From Oceanibium sediminis (GTDB taxonomy: Bacteria; Pseudomonadota; Alphaproteobacteria; Rhodobacterales; Rhodobacteraceae), in the NCBI RefSeq assembly GCF_003265325.1, contig NZ_QGNX01000003.1:492155-556154 (forward strand): 64,000 nt of DNA. The letters run 5' to 3'. This document shows, in pieces, positions 32,001 to 39,786 of this stretch (position 1 is its first letter; each line of letters opens with the position of its first letter). The position numbers were made by a program, and so were the translations under genes. Under the pieces are notes generated by a model that saw nothing but the letters and a program-made list of their open reading frames with translations, made no database searches and was not told the DNA's origin.

Positions 32001-34330
32001 GCCACGTCCAGCAGGTCGCGCGCGGTCTGGAAGGCCAGGCCCTGGCGCGCCTTGCGCCCGGCGCGCAGGCCAAGCTCGGCGTAGCGGCGGCGTTCTGCGG
32101 GATCGATGACCAGCGGCGCGCCCTCGGCGATATGGGTGAAAACCTCGACCACCCGTGCGGACAGCGCCTCGGCGTCCAGTTCCTGCAACAGCAGCCGGCC
32201 CACCTGAAGATGGCGTTCCGCGCGGCGCGCATCGTCCAGCCGGTCGTGCACGACAAGGCGCACCTGGTCATGGCGAAAGCGGTAGCGCGCGTTCGCCAGC
32301 CCCTGTTCCGCGCCCCCCGTGGGCCCCGCGCCCAGCCGGTCCAGCGCGGCGAACACCGCATGTTCCCCGCCGAGCGGCACCACGATGCCGCTTTCCACCG
32401 CCGGCACCATGCCGCGCGCCGTGGCCGCGCCGGGCAGCCCGTGGACGCTGGACAGCGAGCCGAGGTCGAATTCGCTGCCCACGCAGGACGCGGTGTCGAG
32501 CAGGTCCAGCGTACCGGCGGGCAGGGTGTCGAGGCGCTCTGTCAGGAACACGGCGACACTGTCGGGAACGCCCTGTTCGCGGATGTTGGCCAGGTCGAAT
32601 TCCCAGTGCCCCGCCTCGGGGCTGAAGGTCAGGTGGCCCCGCTCATGCAGCGCGGTCAGGAACTCGCGGGCGAAGAAGGCATTGCCTGCGGAGACGCGCG
32701 CGATGTGATCGGCCAGCCCGGTGCTGTCCGCGTCACTGCGATAGAGCGTGTCCGCGACCAGCGCGCGCAGGTCCGAGGTGGCGAGCGGGCGCAGGGTCAG
32801 CCGGGCGGTCTCGTCCGCCGCCTTCTCCATCGCGGCGATGGTGTGGAGGGCGGGGTGGCCGGGGCCGACCTCGTTGCTGCGATAGCCGAGGATGAAGAAC
32901 ACCGGCTCCAGCCCGGCGGTGGTGCCCATCATCTCCAGCAGGCTGAGTGAGGCGGGATCGGCCCATTGCAGGTCGTCCACGAAGATCACCAGCGGGGCGT
33001 CGATGCTGGCGAAACAGCGCAGGTAGCGCAGGATCAGCGCGTTGAAGCGGCGCGCCGCGTCCGCCGGGGGGATCGCCTCCACGGGCGGTTGCGGGCCGAG
33101 CATGCGGCCGAGTTCGGGGATCAACTCGGTCAGCAGCGCGCCGTAGTCGCCCACGGCTTCCTGCACCTGTTGGCGGCGCTGTTCCAGCGTGGCGGCATCC
33201 TGGGCCAGTTCGCGCCGCATGAGCGAGCGCGCCACCTCGATCAGCGCCAGGTAGGGCTGGTCGCGGCGGAACTGGTCGAACTTGCCGGTATGGAACCGCC
33301 CCCCGTTGCGCGCCAGCGGCAGGCGCAGGCGGTTGACGAAGGCGGTCTTGCCGATCCCCGAAGGACCGGCCACGGTGGCAAAGGCGCGCCGCCCCTCGGG
33401 CGGGCCGCCGTCATATAGCGCCATGATGCGGCTCAGCTCCGCGTCCCGGCCATAGATCCTGTCGCTGAGGCGAAACAGCGACGTGACGTCCCGCTGTCCC
33501 AGCGGAAACGGGCGCACGGTGCCAGTCCGGTTGTAGCTGTCGAGGCAGAGTTGAAGGTCATGCGCCAGCCCGTGCGCGGTCGCGTAGCGCTCGTCCGGGT
33601 CCTTGGCGAGCAGGCGATGCACGATGTCGGCGAAAGGCCTGGGCAAGTCGGGCCGGGCTAGCGCCAGGTCCGGGGCGGGCAGCGCGATATGGGCATGGGC
33701 CAGCGCCGCGGGATCGGCCTGCGTGAAGGGCAGCGCGCCGCACGCCATCTGGTAGAGCGTGACGCCCAGGCTGTAGAGGTCCGCCCGCTCGTCGATGCCG
33801 CTTTCGATCCGCCCCGAACGCTCGGGCGCGGCGTGGCTGAGGATCGGCGCGCTTTCCGCCTGCGCCTGCACGCCCGGTTGCAGGCGCAGTGCGGAGTCCA
33901 GCGCGACGAAGCGCACCGTCGCGCCATCCTCGGACAGGATCAGCGTGCCGGGGCGGATGTCGCAATGCAGGATCGCCACGCGGTGCAGCCCTTCGGTGGC
34001 ACGCGCGATGGCCAGCGACAGTTCCAGCAGGCGGTCCAGCCGGAACCCCTCGGCCGGGATCAGCGCGGAAAGCAGCGTGCCGCCGTCATCCTCCAGCGCC
34101 AGGGCCGCGCCGTCGGGCGTGTCCACCAACCGCTGTGCAGGCAGCGTCGCGCCGCCGGCAAGCGCGGCAAGGTCCAGCGCGGACTGGCACATCGCCATGG
34201 CCCGCAAGCCCTGCGCGCCCGCGCCGGGGCGGCGCACCAGGACAGGGGTGCCCCCAAGCTGCCCGCGCAGCAGGACTCCAGCAGGCGACGCGTCAAGCGT
34301 CTGCCCGATGCTCAGTCCAGCGGTATGCAT
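29030..34330 (-). CDS. Giant signalling protein: pseudokinase-like, STAND ATPase, helical repeats, GAF, class III nucleotide cyclase
   Basis: A 1766-residue multidomain protein without membrane helices. Residues about 1-265 resemble a Ser/Thr kinase (LHCDIRPGTL for HRDxKPxN, VALDSAL for DFG, APE at 168-170, ADLYSLGVTLYQM), but key residues are changed. Residues about 290-560 are an AAA/STAND ATPase with Walker A GPSGIGKT (322-329) and Walker B VIFVDDLQWAD. A long helical, TPR-like region follows to about 1290, then GAF (about 1315-1470). The C-terminal cyclase (about 1515-1690) has both metal Asp (VVFADLRSF, D1526; GNYMGDG, D1570), Lys1561, Asp1636 and the transition-state pair Asn1639/Arg1643 in GDAVNTASR, so it should be active, probably making cAMP. 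It begins 20 bp after the lipoxygenase-like gene. Confidence 0.9.
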   Translation of the reverse strand: MHTAGLSIGQTLDASPAGVLLRGQLGGTPVLVRRPGAGAQGLRAMAMCQSALDLAALAGGATLPAQRLVDTPDGAALALEDDGGTLLSALIPAEGFRLDRLLELSLAIARATEGLHRVAILHCDIRPGTLILSEDGATVRFVALDSALRLQPGVQAQAESAPILSHAAPERSGRIESGIDERADLYSLGVTLYQMACGALPFTQADPAALAHAHIALPAPDLALARPDLPRPFADIVHRLLAKDPDERYATAHGLAHDLQLCLDSYNRTGTVRPFPLGQRDVTSLFRLSDRIYGRDAELSRIMALYDGGPPEGRRAFATVAGPSGIGKTAFVNRLRLPLARNGGRFHTGKFDQFRRDQPYLALIEVARSLMRRELAQDAATLEQRRQQVQEAVGDYGALLTELIPELGRMLGPQPPVEAIPPADAARRFNALILRYLRCFASIDAPLVIFVDDLQWADPASLSLLEMMGTTAGLEPVFFILGYRSNEVGPGHPALHTIAAMEKAADETARLTLRPLATSDLRALVADTLYRSDADSTGLADHIARVSAGNAFFAREFLTALHERGHLTFSPEAGHWEFDLANIREQGVPDSVAVFLTERLDTLPAGTLDLLDTASCVGSEFDLGSLSSVHGLPGAATARGMVPAVESGIVVPLGGEHAVFAALDRLGAGPTGGAEQGLANARYRFRHDQVRLVVHDRLDDARRAERHLQVGRLLLQELDAEALSARVVEVFTHIAEGAPLVIDPAERRRYAELGLRAGRKARQGLAFQTARDLLDVAQSLLPDTPWATARPTITGLLLTRAECAFAVGDIEELERLSDEALTHVREPEHIAAIQGLRIRYLATENRNDDAADIVVAVSNTLGVPLPRKPHKGHVLAAVASALAVQGRRAPEDFADLPETDDNQIRAAIRFATQTSGTAYFAEPNLLPLIGITATRLSLKHGLSPASPYGFAVWALVLCGVLGMIDRGYAFGQLALTTGKRYGGGDEARARFVFNTFIRHWKEPLEAAVGPLLQDWAQNRDAGDEEDATYCAGVLLYTDLFSGRALDMDQRYAEVVDYLRDCNMEHVKHTFLSWVELIRALRRPVLDEVLSGPLYDHPSKMAEALERNHGVQITQTALSSGILHHYAGRLEAAEENFALSAKYEENAVAQVLVPALAFYRALNAFQLAATLQRPRARKLRRIARAQMRRVATWAKYCPANMAHRLDLLRAEQALAAGDTGRAILALTRATEAATARAPLYQAMAQARLGDVLEQAGNPSEAANSRIRAAQLFDAWGAPALANRQLDRTGGMGRLAPVQDSAAATGSAALDLRNFISSIGAVATEIDRDALIERLLGAVLQGANADRGVLILMDEASRPVVEVEARTDTPPEPLAIPLDDFTALARPAVDLCLRTGDTIVINVALSDQLLDGDAHVRGTGARAILCVPLSVQGRTTGAIYLENSVASHAFTEGRVEIAEAFCTQAGISLENARLYARVQDALDAQTRQTEANRRFVPEALLSNLGYESITDVSLNEAVETPMSVVFADLRSFTRISGGIGPKRTIEMINRYLSHVQPGIAANKGFVGNYMGDGLLALFPVSAEMALFGALSMIKGLEGYNRERADLPELRFGIGVETGPVILGMVGDTDHMQCGVLGDAVNTASRIEGLTKLYRTPLLLSRTTVDALGAPDRFDLRPLGPAHVAGRKAPVDLFECLDALPEAQRANRLATLPVFKAALDALQDGALGEAAEGFRAAAAAAGGDPVADALAARAETAMADPVAAGRAAE

Positions 34331-34350
34331 GGTGTGCCCCGACCTCCCGC

Positions 34351-35892
34351 TCAGTACTGGATGCTTTGCGGGATCGTCATCTCGTAGGTGCCCGAGGCGC
34401 CGATGCTGGCGTCCGGGACAAGCGGTTGGAAATAGGTGCTGGCGTCGGCCTTCATCCGGTCGTTCACCGCGTGCAACGCCACCTGGAACGCGTCATAGGC
34501 GTCCTGCAGGCGCTTGTTGGTGAAGGCGTACATTGTCTCCGCCAGGTTCGGCTTGATCGCCCAGGTCTGGAAGAACATGTACTGGCAAAGCGCGGCGCGC
34601 TGCATGTCGTTGCCGGTGAACAACTTGCCCGCGAAATCGACCGGCTTGCCCACGTCCTCGGCCGTGGGGGGGGCTACGCGGATGCGCAGGCATTTCTCCA
34701 CCGGCTGGACCTGTTGCGCGAAGCTCCAGTGATCCCCGCCGTGGCTGACCGAGGCATTCCAGGTATAGACCGCCATGGCATAGCCGAGCCTGTCGGCGTC
34801 CTTCACCTCGTCCGGGTGGATGAAGCCGAGGACATGGGTGTGGCAGTACTTCGCCCATTGCTCGACATAGGGCATCAGGTTTTCCTTGCGGGGATCCTCG
34901 ATGATGTATTTCGCCACCTCGGTGCAGAACGGTAGGAAAGCGTCCTTGAAATAGGCCGAGAGCCAGGTGGAATAACCGCTGTCGAAGTCCAGCTGCGGTT
35001 CCATGTAGCTGTATTGCGGGTAGCCGTTGGTGTATCTCTCGCCCTTCAGCCCGGTATAGCCGGCCCCGAACAGCAGCTTCAGGTTGTAGGCGTCGGCCGT
35101 CAGCGGATCGAAGCGCGTCCCCTGGGCGTTGTTGTTCACCACCGATTCCGCGCTTTCCAGCACCGCGTTGTCCAGCGGCAGGGAATAGGCGCTGTGCGGG
35201 TGGAACAGCTGGAACAGCGGATGGCCCATGGGAACTGAGGTCTTGGTGATCGCGTTCACCGAATCCATCGGGAAGTGCAGCGCGGGATGCACCACGAACA
35301 GCACGTGGTAGGCCGCGCCCTGCAAGGCATAGATCATCGCCAGCGCCCAGGCCCGGTCCACCGGGTTCGCGGGCTTGAAATGCACGCCGTTGATCCGGAT
35401 CGAGGCGACCATCGCGTCGCCGCCCGCCGCTTTCTTGAAGTAGACCACCGTCGGCGCGACGAAGGTGCCGTCGATCGGCTTGACCAGGTCCATCGCGGTG
35501 AAATCGTATTTGAACAACTGCGCGTTCGCATCCGAAAGCGACATCTTCGCCTCGGGCAGGTCGGGCAGCGCCCCGGCCAGGCTTTTCAGGTCTTCGCCCG
35601 CAAGGGGCTTCTTGAACCGGGTGAACAGGGTGTTGTTCATCAGGTTGGTGAAATGCTCCGTGGTCGGTCCGGCCCATTCAAACACCTCTGAGGCGTAGCG
35701 CGCCGCCACCGGCGGGTAGCCGACCCGCGCCTCGAGATAGCGCGCGCCGATGGTTTCGTTGAACAGAAGCGCTTCCATCGGCGGAATGTTCAGAACCTCG
35801 TCCGCGCATTTCATCGGATGTGAGGGCGATGGTTGTGGCCACGGTCCCTTGCGCGAATAAAGAAACTGGTCCGGCAATAACGCTTCAGACAT
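34351..35892 (-). CDS. Lipoxygenase-family protein
   Basis: A 513-residue protein without the N-terminal PLAT domain or a signal peptide. The lipoxygenase catalytic segment is readable: WALAMIYALQGAAYHVLF, H202, H206, then MGHPLFQLFHPHSAYSLPLD, matching the plant HQLMSHWLNTH ... LHPIYKLLTPH region. A second segment, NASVSHGGDHWSF (H384, H388), matches the HxxxN/H ligand region. The end MTIPQSIQY matches the family's IPNSxxI terminus. Expected reaction: dioxygenation of polyunsaturated fatty acids by non-haem iron. Oddities: the second His of the first ligand pair is displaced by one residue, and the C-terminus is Tyr not Ile. GGGGAG precedes the ATG. It is first gene of a pair with the cyclase. 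Confidence 0.72.
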   Translation of the reverse strand: MSEALLPDQFLYSRKGPWPQPSPSHPMKCADEVLNIPPMEALLFNETIGARYLEARVGYPPVAARYASEVFEWAGPTTEHFTNLMNNTLFTRFKKPLAGEDLKSLAGALPDLPEAKMSLSDANAQLFKYDFTAMDLVKPIDGTFVAPTVVYFKKAAGGDAMVASIRINGVHFKPANPVDRAWALAMIYALQGAAYHVLFVVHPALHFPMDSVNAITKTSVPMGHPLFQLFHPHSAYSLPLDNAVLESAESVVNNNAQGTRFDPLTADAYNLKLLFGAGYTGLKGERYTNGYPQYSYMEPQLDFDSGYSTWLSAYFKDAFLPFCTEVAKYIIEDPRKENLMPYVEQWAKYCHTHVLGFIHPDEVKDADRLGYAMAVYTWNASVSHGGDHWSFAQQVQPVEKCLRIRVAPPTAEDVGKPVDFAGKLFTGNDMQRAALCQYMFFQTWAIKPNLAETMYAFTNKRLQDAYDAFQVALHAVNDRMKADASTYFQPLVPDASIGASGTYEMTIPQSIQY

Positions 35893-35913
35893 GACGACTC
35901 CCCAAGTTTTGGT

Positions 35914-35928
35914 TTAACGGCATGTTAA
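35914..35928. promoter_or_regulatory. Perfect CtrA-type box upstream of the lipoxygenase gene
   Basis: TTAACGGCATGTTAA is TTAA-N7-TTAA, the full consensus for the cell-cycle/motility regulator CtrA of alphaproteobacteria. It ends 22 bp before the lipoxygenase start codon. So close to the start, it could overlap the -10 region (repression) or serve a promoter with a very short leader. Confidence 0.6.
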
Positions 35929-36118
35929 GCGGGCACAGTAATGTTGCAAGGAATTGTGGTCGCGCCGAATGGGGTTACTCACAAAGGGCCCGAAATGCCC
36001 GGTTATTGTGCAGCGCATTTTGCGCTGGTCCGCGCGCCGGCCGAATTGCACTGGCAAGCGCTTCGGCGGACTGGCGCGGGAATGCCCCGCGCCGGTCCGC
36101 CGTGATGTCACGTGGCGC

Positions 36119-37105
36119 TTACAGCGCCACGGGTTTGCCGCTTTGCAGGCTGGTGCTGGCCGCATCCGCCAGAAGCTGCGCCTTCAGCCCGTCGGTGATC
36201 GAGGGGCTGACCGGCGTGCCTTTGCTGAGAGCGGTGATGAAGTGCTCCATCTCGCGGCGGTAGGCGTCCTCGTAGCGCTCAAGGAAGAAGTTGAGCGCCG
36301 GGGCGCGGGCGAAACCGGCCTCGGTGGCGAGTTCGACGGTGTTTTCCAGCTTGTTCTCGGCGCGCAGCAGTCCCTTGGAGCCGTGCACCTCTATCCGCTG
36401 GTCATAGCCGTAGGTCGCGCGGCGCGAGTTGGAGATCTGGCAGATCTTGCCGCTGGCAGTGCGCAGCATGACCGCCGCCGTGTCCACATCGCCCGCTTCC
36501 CCGATGGCCGGGTCCACCAGGACAGAGCCCATGGCATGCACTTCGACGGGCTCTTCGCCCAGAAGGAAGCGGGCCATGTCGAAGTCATGGATCATCATGT
36601 CGCGGAAAATCCCGCCCGAGGACTTGATGTACTCCGCCGGGGGCGGGGAGGGGTCGCGGGACAGGATCGTGACAAGCTCCACGTCGCCGATATCCCCCGC
36701 TGCGATGCGCCCCTGAAGCGTGGCGAAGGACGGATCGAACCGGCGATTGAAGGCGGTCATGAAGGGCACGCCCGCCTGTTCGACGGCGCGGATGCAATCG
36801 CCGATCCGGTCGGAACTCAGGTCCACCGGCTTTTCGCAGAAGATCGCCTTGCCGGCCTTCGCGGCGGCGTGGATCAGGTCGTAATGGGTGTCGGTGGGGG
36901 TGCCGATGACCACCGCGTCCACGTCGTCCGAAGCGATGATCGCCGCCGTCTCGCGCGCCTCGGCGCCAAGGGTGGCGGCAAGGCGCTGGGCGGCTTCGGG
37001 CAGGAAGTCGGACACCGCCGTCACCTGCGCCGCGTCCAGCGCTTTCAGGGTGCGCGCGTGCACCTGGCCGATGCGGCCGCAGCCAAGCAGGGCAATTCTG
37101 ATCAT
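36119..37105 (-). CDS. iolG: myo-Inositol 2-dehydrogenase
   Basis: A 328-residue NAD-dependent dehydrogenase oxidising myo-inositol to 2-keto-myo-inositol. The Rossmann motif is IALLGCGRIGQVHA, the catalytic Lys lies in AIFCEKPVDLS (EKP), and GGIFRDMMIHDFDMARFL holds the Asp/His pair (DxxxHD) typical of inositol dehydrogenase. The sequence RRFDPSFATLQGRIAAGDIG also fits IolG. It is the last gene of the minus-strand iolDCBJG operon, 3 bp after iolJ, which strengthens the assignment over the other Gfo-family genes in the window. Confidence 0.9.
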   Translation of the reverse strand: MIRIALLGCGRIGQVHARTLKALDAAQVTAVSDFLPEAAQRLAATLGAEARETAAIIASDDVDAVVIGTPTDTHYDLIHAAAKAGKAIFCEKPVDLSSDRIGDCIRAVEQAGVPFMTAFNRRFDPSFATLQGRIAAGDIGDVELVTILSRDPSPPPAEYIKSSGGIFRDMMIHDFDMARFLLGEEPVEVHAMGSVLVDPAIGEAGDVDTAAVMLRTASGKICQISNSRRATYGYDQRIEVHGSKGLLRAENKLENTVELATEAGFARAPALNFFLERYEDAYRREMEHFITALSKGTPVSPSITDGLKAQLLADAASTSLQSGKPVAL

Positions 37106-37108
37106 GGG

Positions 37109-37951
37109 TCAGCCTTTCATGTTCGGGGCAGCAAAGGCGCGCAGCACCTCGGCGGCGGCAGCGGTCACCGGGTCTTCGGTTTCCTTGAGGATCGTGACCC
37201 GGTCGAAACGCTCCGGGTCCGCCTTGACGGCCTTGCGCAGCGCCGCGCCGAAGGCCATGCGCAGCTCGGTGCCGATGTTGAACTTGCAGACGGCCGAGGT
37301 TTTCGCGAGTTCCGTGCGCTGGGCCACCGGCACGCCGGAGCCGCCGTGGATCACCAGTGGCACGTCCGTCACCGCCTCGATCGCGCGGATGCGCGCCATG
37401 TCCAGTCCGCCGGTCTTGTCCTGTTGCAGGTGCACGTTCCCGACGGAAATCGCCATGGCGTCCACGCCGGTTTTGGTGGCGAAACGGGCGGCCTCCTCCG
37501 GGTCGGTCCCGGCCGACGCCTCCCCCTGGTCATAGCCGACGAAGCCGATCTCCCCCTCGCAGGAAATCCCGGCGGCATGGGCCATGTCCACGATGGCGCG
37601 GGTTTCCTCGATGTTCTGCTCAAGGGGTTTGCGCGATCCGTCGAACATCAGCGAGGTGAAGCCGCTGTCGAGCGCTTGCGAGCATTCGTCGTGGGTGTAG
37701 CCGTGGTCGAGATGCGCCACCACGGGCACCGATGCGTGCTCGGCCAGGTGGCGGAACATCTTGCCCAGCACGGGCAGGGGGGTGTGTGCACGGCAGCTTG
37801 GCCCGGCCTGCAGGATCACCGGGCAGCCCACCGCCTCGGCCGCGCGGACATAGGCGCGCATGTCCTCCCAGCCCAGCGTGACAAGGCCCCCCACCGCATA
37901 GCCCTGCTTCAGCGCGGGTTGCAGCACGTCGCTTAAGGTAACAAGGCTCAT
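37109..37951 (-). CDS. iolJ: Class II ketose-bisphosphate aldolase, IolJ-like
   Basis: A 280-residue zinc aldolase expected to split 2-deoxy-5-keto-gluconate 6-phosphate into dihydroxyacetone phosphate and malonate semialdehyde, the end step of inositol breakdown. Zinc ligands and loops are visible: VVAHLDHGYTHDE (HLDH), CEGEIGFVGYD, ISVGNVH and VIHGGSGVP. It replaces the aldolase-like DUF2090 part found fused to IolC in some bacteria. It overlaps iolB by 4 bases. A fructose- or tagatose-bisphosphate aldolase is the alternative by homology; context favours IolJ. Confidence 0.85.
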   Translation of the reverse strand: MSLVTLSDVLQPALKQGYAVGGLVTLGWEDMRAYVRAAEAVGCPVILQAGPSCRAHTPLPVLGKMFRHLAEHASVPVVAHLDHGYTHDECSQALDSGFTSLMFDGSRKPLEQNIEETRAIVDMAHAAGISCEGEIGFVGYDQGEASAGTDPEEAARFATKTGVDAMAISVGNVHLQQDKTGGLDMARIRAIEAVTDVPLVIHGGSGVPVAQRTELAKTSAVCKFNIGTELRMAFGAALRKAVKADPERFDRVTILKETEDPVTAAAAEVLRAFAAPNMKG

Positions 37952-38790
37952 TTGAACTTGGCGATCATGTCTTTGATTCCGGGAATGGTTTCCAGCTGGT
38001 CCGCGTGGGACGGCTGGAAGAACTGCACGAGGGAGCGCTGCGAAAGCCCGCCCAGGATGGTGAAATAATACATCTCGTAGCCCGGCAGCACGGCGCAGGG
38101 GTGATAGCCGCTGTCCAGACAGATCGTGGAGCCGTCGACGATGTGATAGGCGTCGCCCGGCTTGCCATCCTCACGCTGCAGCATCTGCACGCCTGAGCCG
38201 TGGTTGGGCTTAAAACGGAAGTTGTACGTCTCGTCGTGGCGCGTTTCCAGCGGCAGGCGGTCCGTGTCGTGCTTGTGGCTGGGAAAGCCCGACCAGCCCC
38301 CCGCGCCCACGGTGAACAGTTCGGACACCAGCAGCCGACCCACCTTGTCGTGGTACTTGGTGCCGAGGATGTGTTTGATCTTGCGATGCGTCTTCGTGTC
38401 GTCCGAGCCGTATTGAACGAGGTCCAGCTCATCCGCGCGCACGGCGAAGGGGTCCAGCACCTTGTCATAGCGCGCGCCGGCGACGAACACCTCCGCCGCG
38501 TCCGAGGTGCAGACCATCGTCGCCTTCGCACCGCTGGGAACGTAGACGCCCTCGGGCTCGCCATCCCAGACGTCCACGGTGCGCTGTCCGATGCCGGTTG
38601 CGGCAAAGCCCTCCACCTCAACATCGACGGTGCCGGTGGCGGGGACAATGCAGGTCTCATAGCCGGGGACGGCGTATTCGAACGCTTCGCCCTTCTTCAT
38701 CTTGACGATGTTGAAGTAGTTGAGCGGCACGGTCGCGTCTTCAACGTCCACGATGGGCTTGTTGCGGTTGTCATAGGGGGCGATGTGCAT
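37948..38790 (-). CDS. iolB: 5-Deoxy-glucuronate isomerase
   Basis: A 280-residue bicupin isomerase converting 5-deoxyglucuronate to 2-deoxy-5-keto-gluconate. Metal-binding cupin residues are visible in FPSHKHDTDRLPLETRHDETYNF (broken here: SHKHDTD, then ETRHDETY), the IolB signature, and SGYHPCAVLPGYEMYYF. The length is that of the family. It starts 3 bp after the iolC stop and overlaps iolJ by 4 bases, so it is part of the coupled operon. Confidence 0.94.
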   Translation of the reverse strand: MHIAPYDNRNKPIVDVEDATVPLNYFNIVKMKKGEAFEYAVPGYETCIVPATGTVDVEVEGFAATGIGQRTVDVWDGEPEGVYVPSGAKATMVCTSDAAEVFVAGARYDKVLDPFAVRADELDLVQYGSDDTKTHRKIKHILGTKYHDKVGRLLVSELFTVGAGGWSGFPSHKHDTDRLPLETRHDETYNFRFKPNHGSGVQMLQREDGKPGDAYHIVDGSTICLDSGYHPCAVLPGYEMYYFTILGGLSQRSLVQFFQPSHADQLETIPGIKDMIAKFK

Positions 38791-38793
38791 GGT

Positions 38794-39786
38794 TCAGTCC
38801 TTCGCTTCAGGGGCAGAGGGCCCGGGGTGGGACTTCAGGAACGCGTCAAGGTCGGCGGGGAAGGGCATGGCGGGCGCGCAGCCCGGTTTGCCCACGACGA
38901 TCGCCGCGCAGGCCGAGCCGCGCAGCACCGCCGCTTCCAGGTCATGGCCGCCCGCCAGCGCGCTGAGGAACCCGGCCATGAAACTGTCGCCCGCGCCGGT
39001 GGGTTTCAGCGCCGTGACCGGGTAGATGCCGGTGTGCAGCTCCTGCCCGTTGCTGAAGGTGACAGCGCCCTTTTCGCCCATCTTGTAGATGACGATTTCC
39101 GCGCTGTCGGCGGCCAGGGCGCGGGCCTTGTCCAGGCCCTTGTCAATGCCCCCGGCCATGAAGCCGAATTCCTCGTCGTTGCCCACGATCACGTCGGCCA
39201 TCGCGCCCGCGCGGCTCAGCACCTCCTCCGCCACTTGCGGCGAGGGCCAGGAATAGGGGCGGTAATCCACGTCGAAGATGATCGGCAGCGCGGCGGCGCG
39301 GGCCAGTTCGAACGCGCGGAACGTGGCGGAGCGGGAGGGTTCGGCGGCGAACACGGTGCCAGCGGTGACCAGCGCGCCGTAGCGGGCGTAGTCCACCGCC
39401 TCGACATCCTCAACCGACATCTCGAAATCTGCCGCGCCGTTGCGATAGATCACCGACTGGTGCCCTTCCACCCGGCTTTCGTACAGCGCGAGGGAGTTTC
39501 GCGCCTCGCCCCCCACGGGGGTCACGTGGGTGGCGTCCACCCCGTAGTGGTGCAGCTTGTTCACGCAGAACCGCCCCACCGCGTCGTCGGAGACGCGGGT
39601 GACCAGCGCCGCCTTGCCGCCCAGCTTGACGATCCCGGCGGCGGTATTGGCGGACGAGCCGCCCATGTCGGCGTGGAACACGGTGCCATCCTCGGTCGCG
39701 GTGCCGGGCGGGTCGGGGAACAGGTCCATGCCGACGCGGCCCACGATGATGAAGTCGTTGCGGCGGATGCCGTCGAGCACCTTCAT
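38794..39786 (-). CDS. iolC: 5-Dehydro-2-deoxygluconokinase
   Basis: A PfkB-family sugar kinase of 330 residues, phosphorylating 2-deoxy-5-keto-gluconate. N-terminal signature FIIVGRVGMDLFPDPPGT and GGSSANTAAGIVKLGGKAAL; C-terminal PfkB motif LKPTGAGDSFMAGFLSAL with the catalytic Asp of GAGD. There is no DUF2090 fusion; a separate IolJ is present. The ATG at 39786 overlaps the iolD stop by one base (TGATG), which marks translational coupling. Confidence 0.92.
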   Translation of the reverse strand: MKVLDGIRRNDFIIVGRVGMDLFPDPPGTATEDGTVFHADMGGSSANTAAGIVKLGGKAALVTRVSDDAVGRFCVNKLHHYGVDATHVTPVGGEARNSLALYESRVEGHQSVIYRNGAADFEMSVEDVEAVDYARYGALVTAGTVFAAEPSRSATFRAFELARAAALPIIFDVDYRPYSWPSPQVAEEVLSRAGAMADVIVGNDEEFGFMAGGIDKGLDKARALAADSAEIVIYKMGEKGAVTFSNGQELHTGIYPVTALKPTGAGDSFMAGFLSALAGGHDLEAAVLRGSACAAIVVGKPGCAPAMPFPADLDAFLKSHPGPSAPEAKD

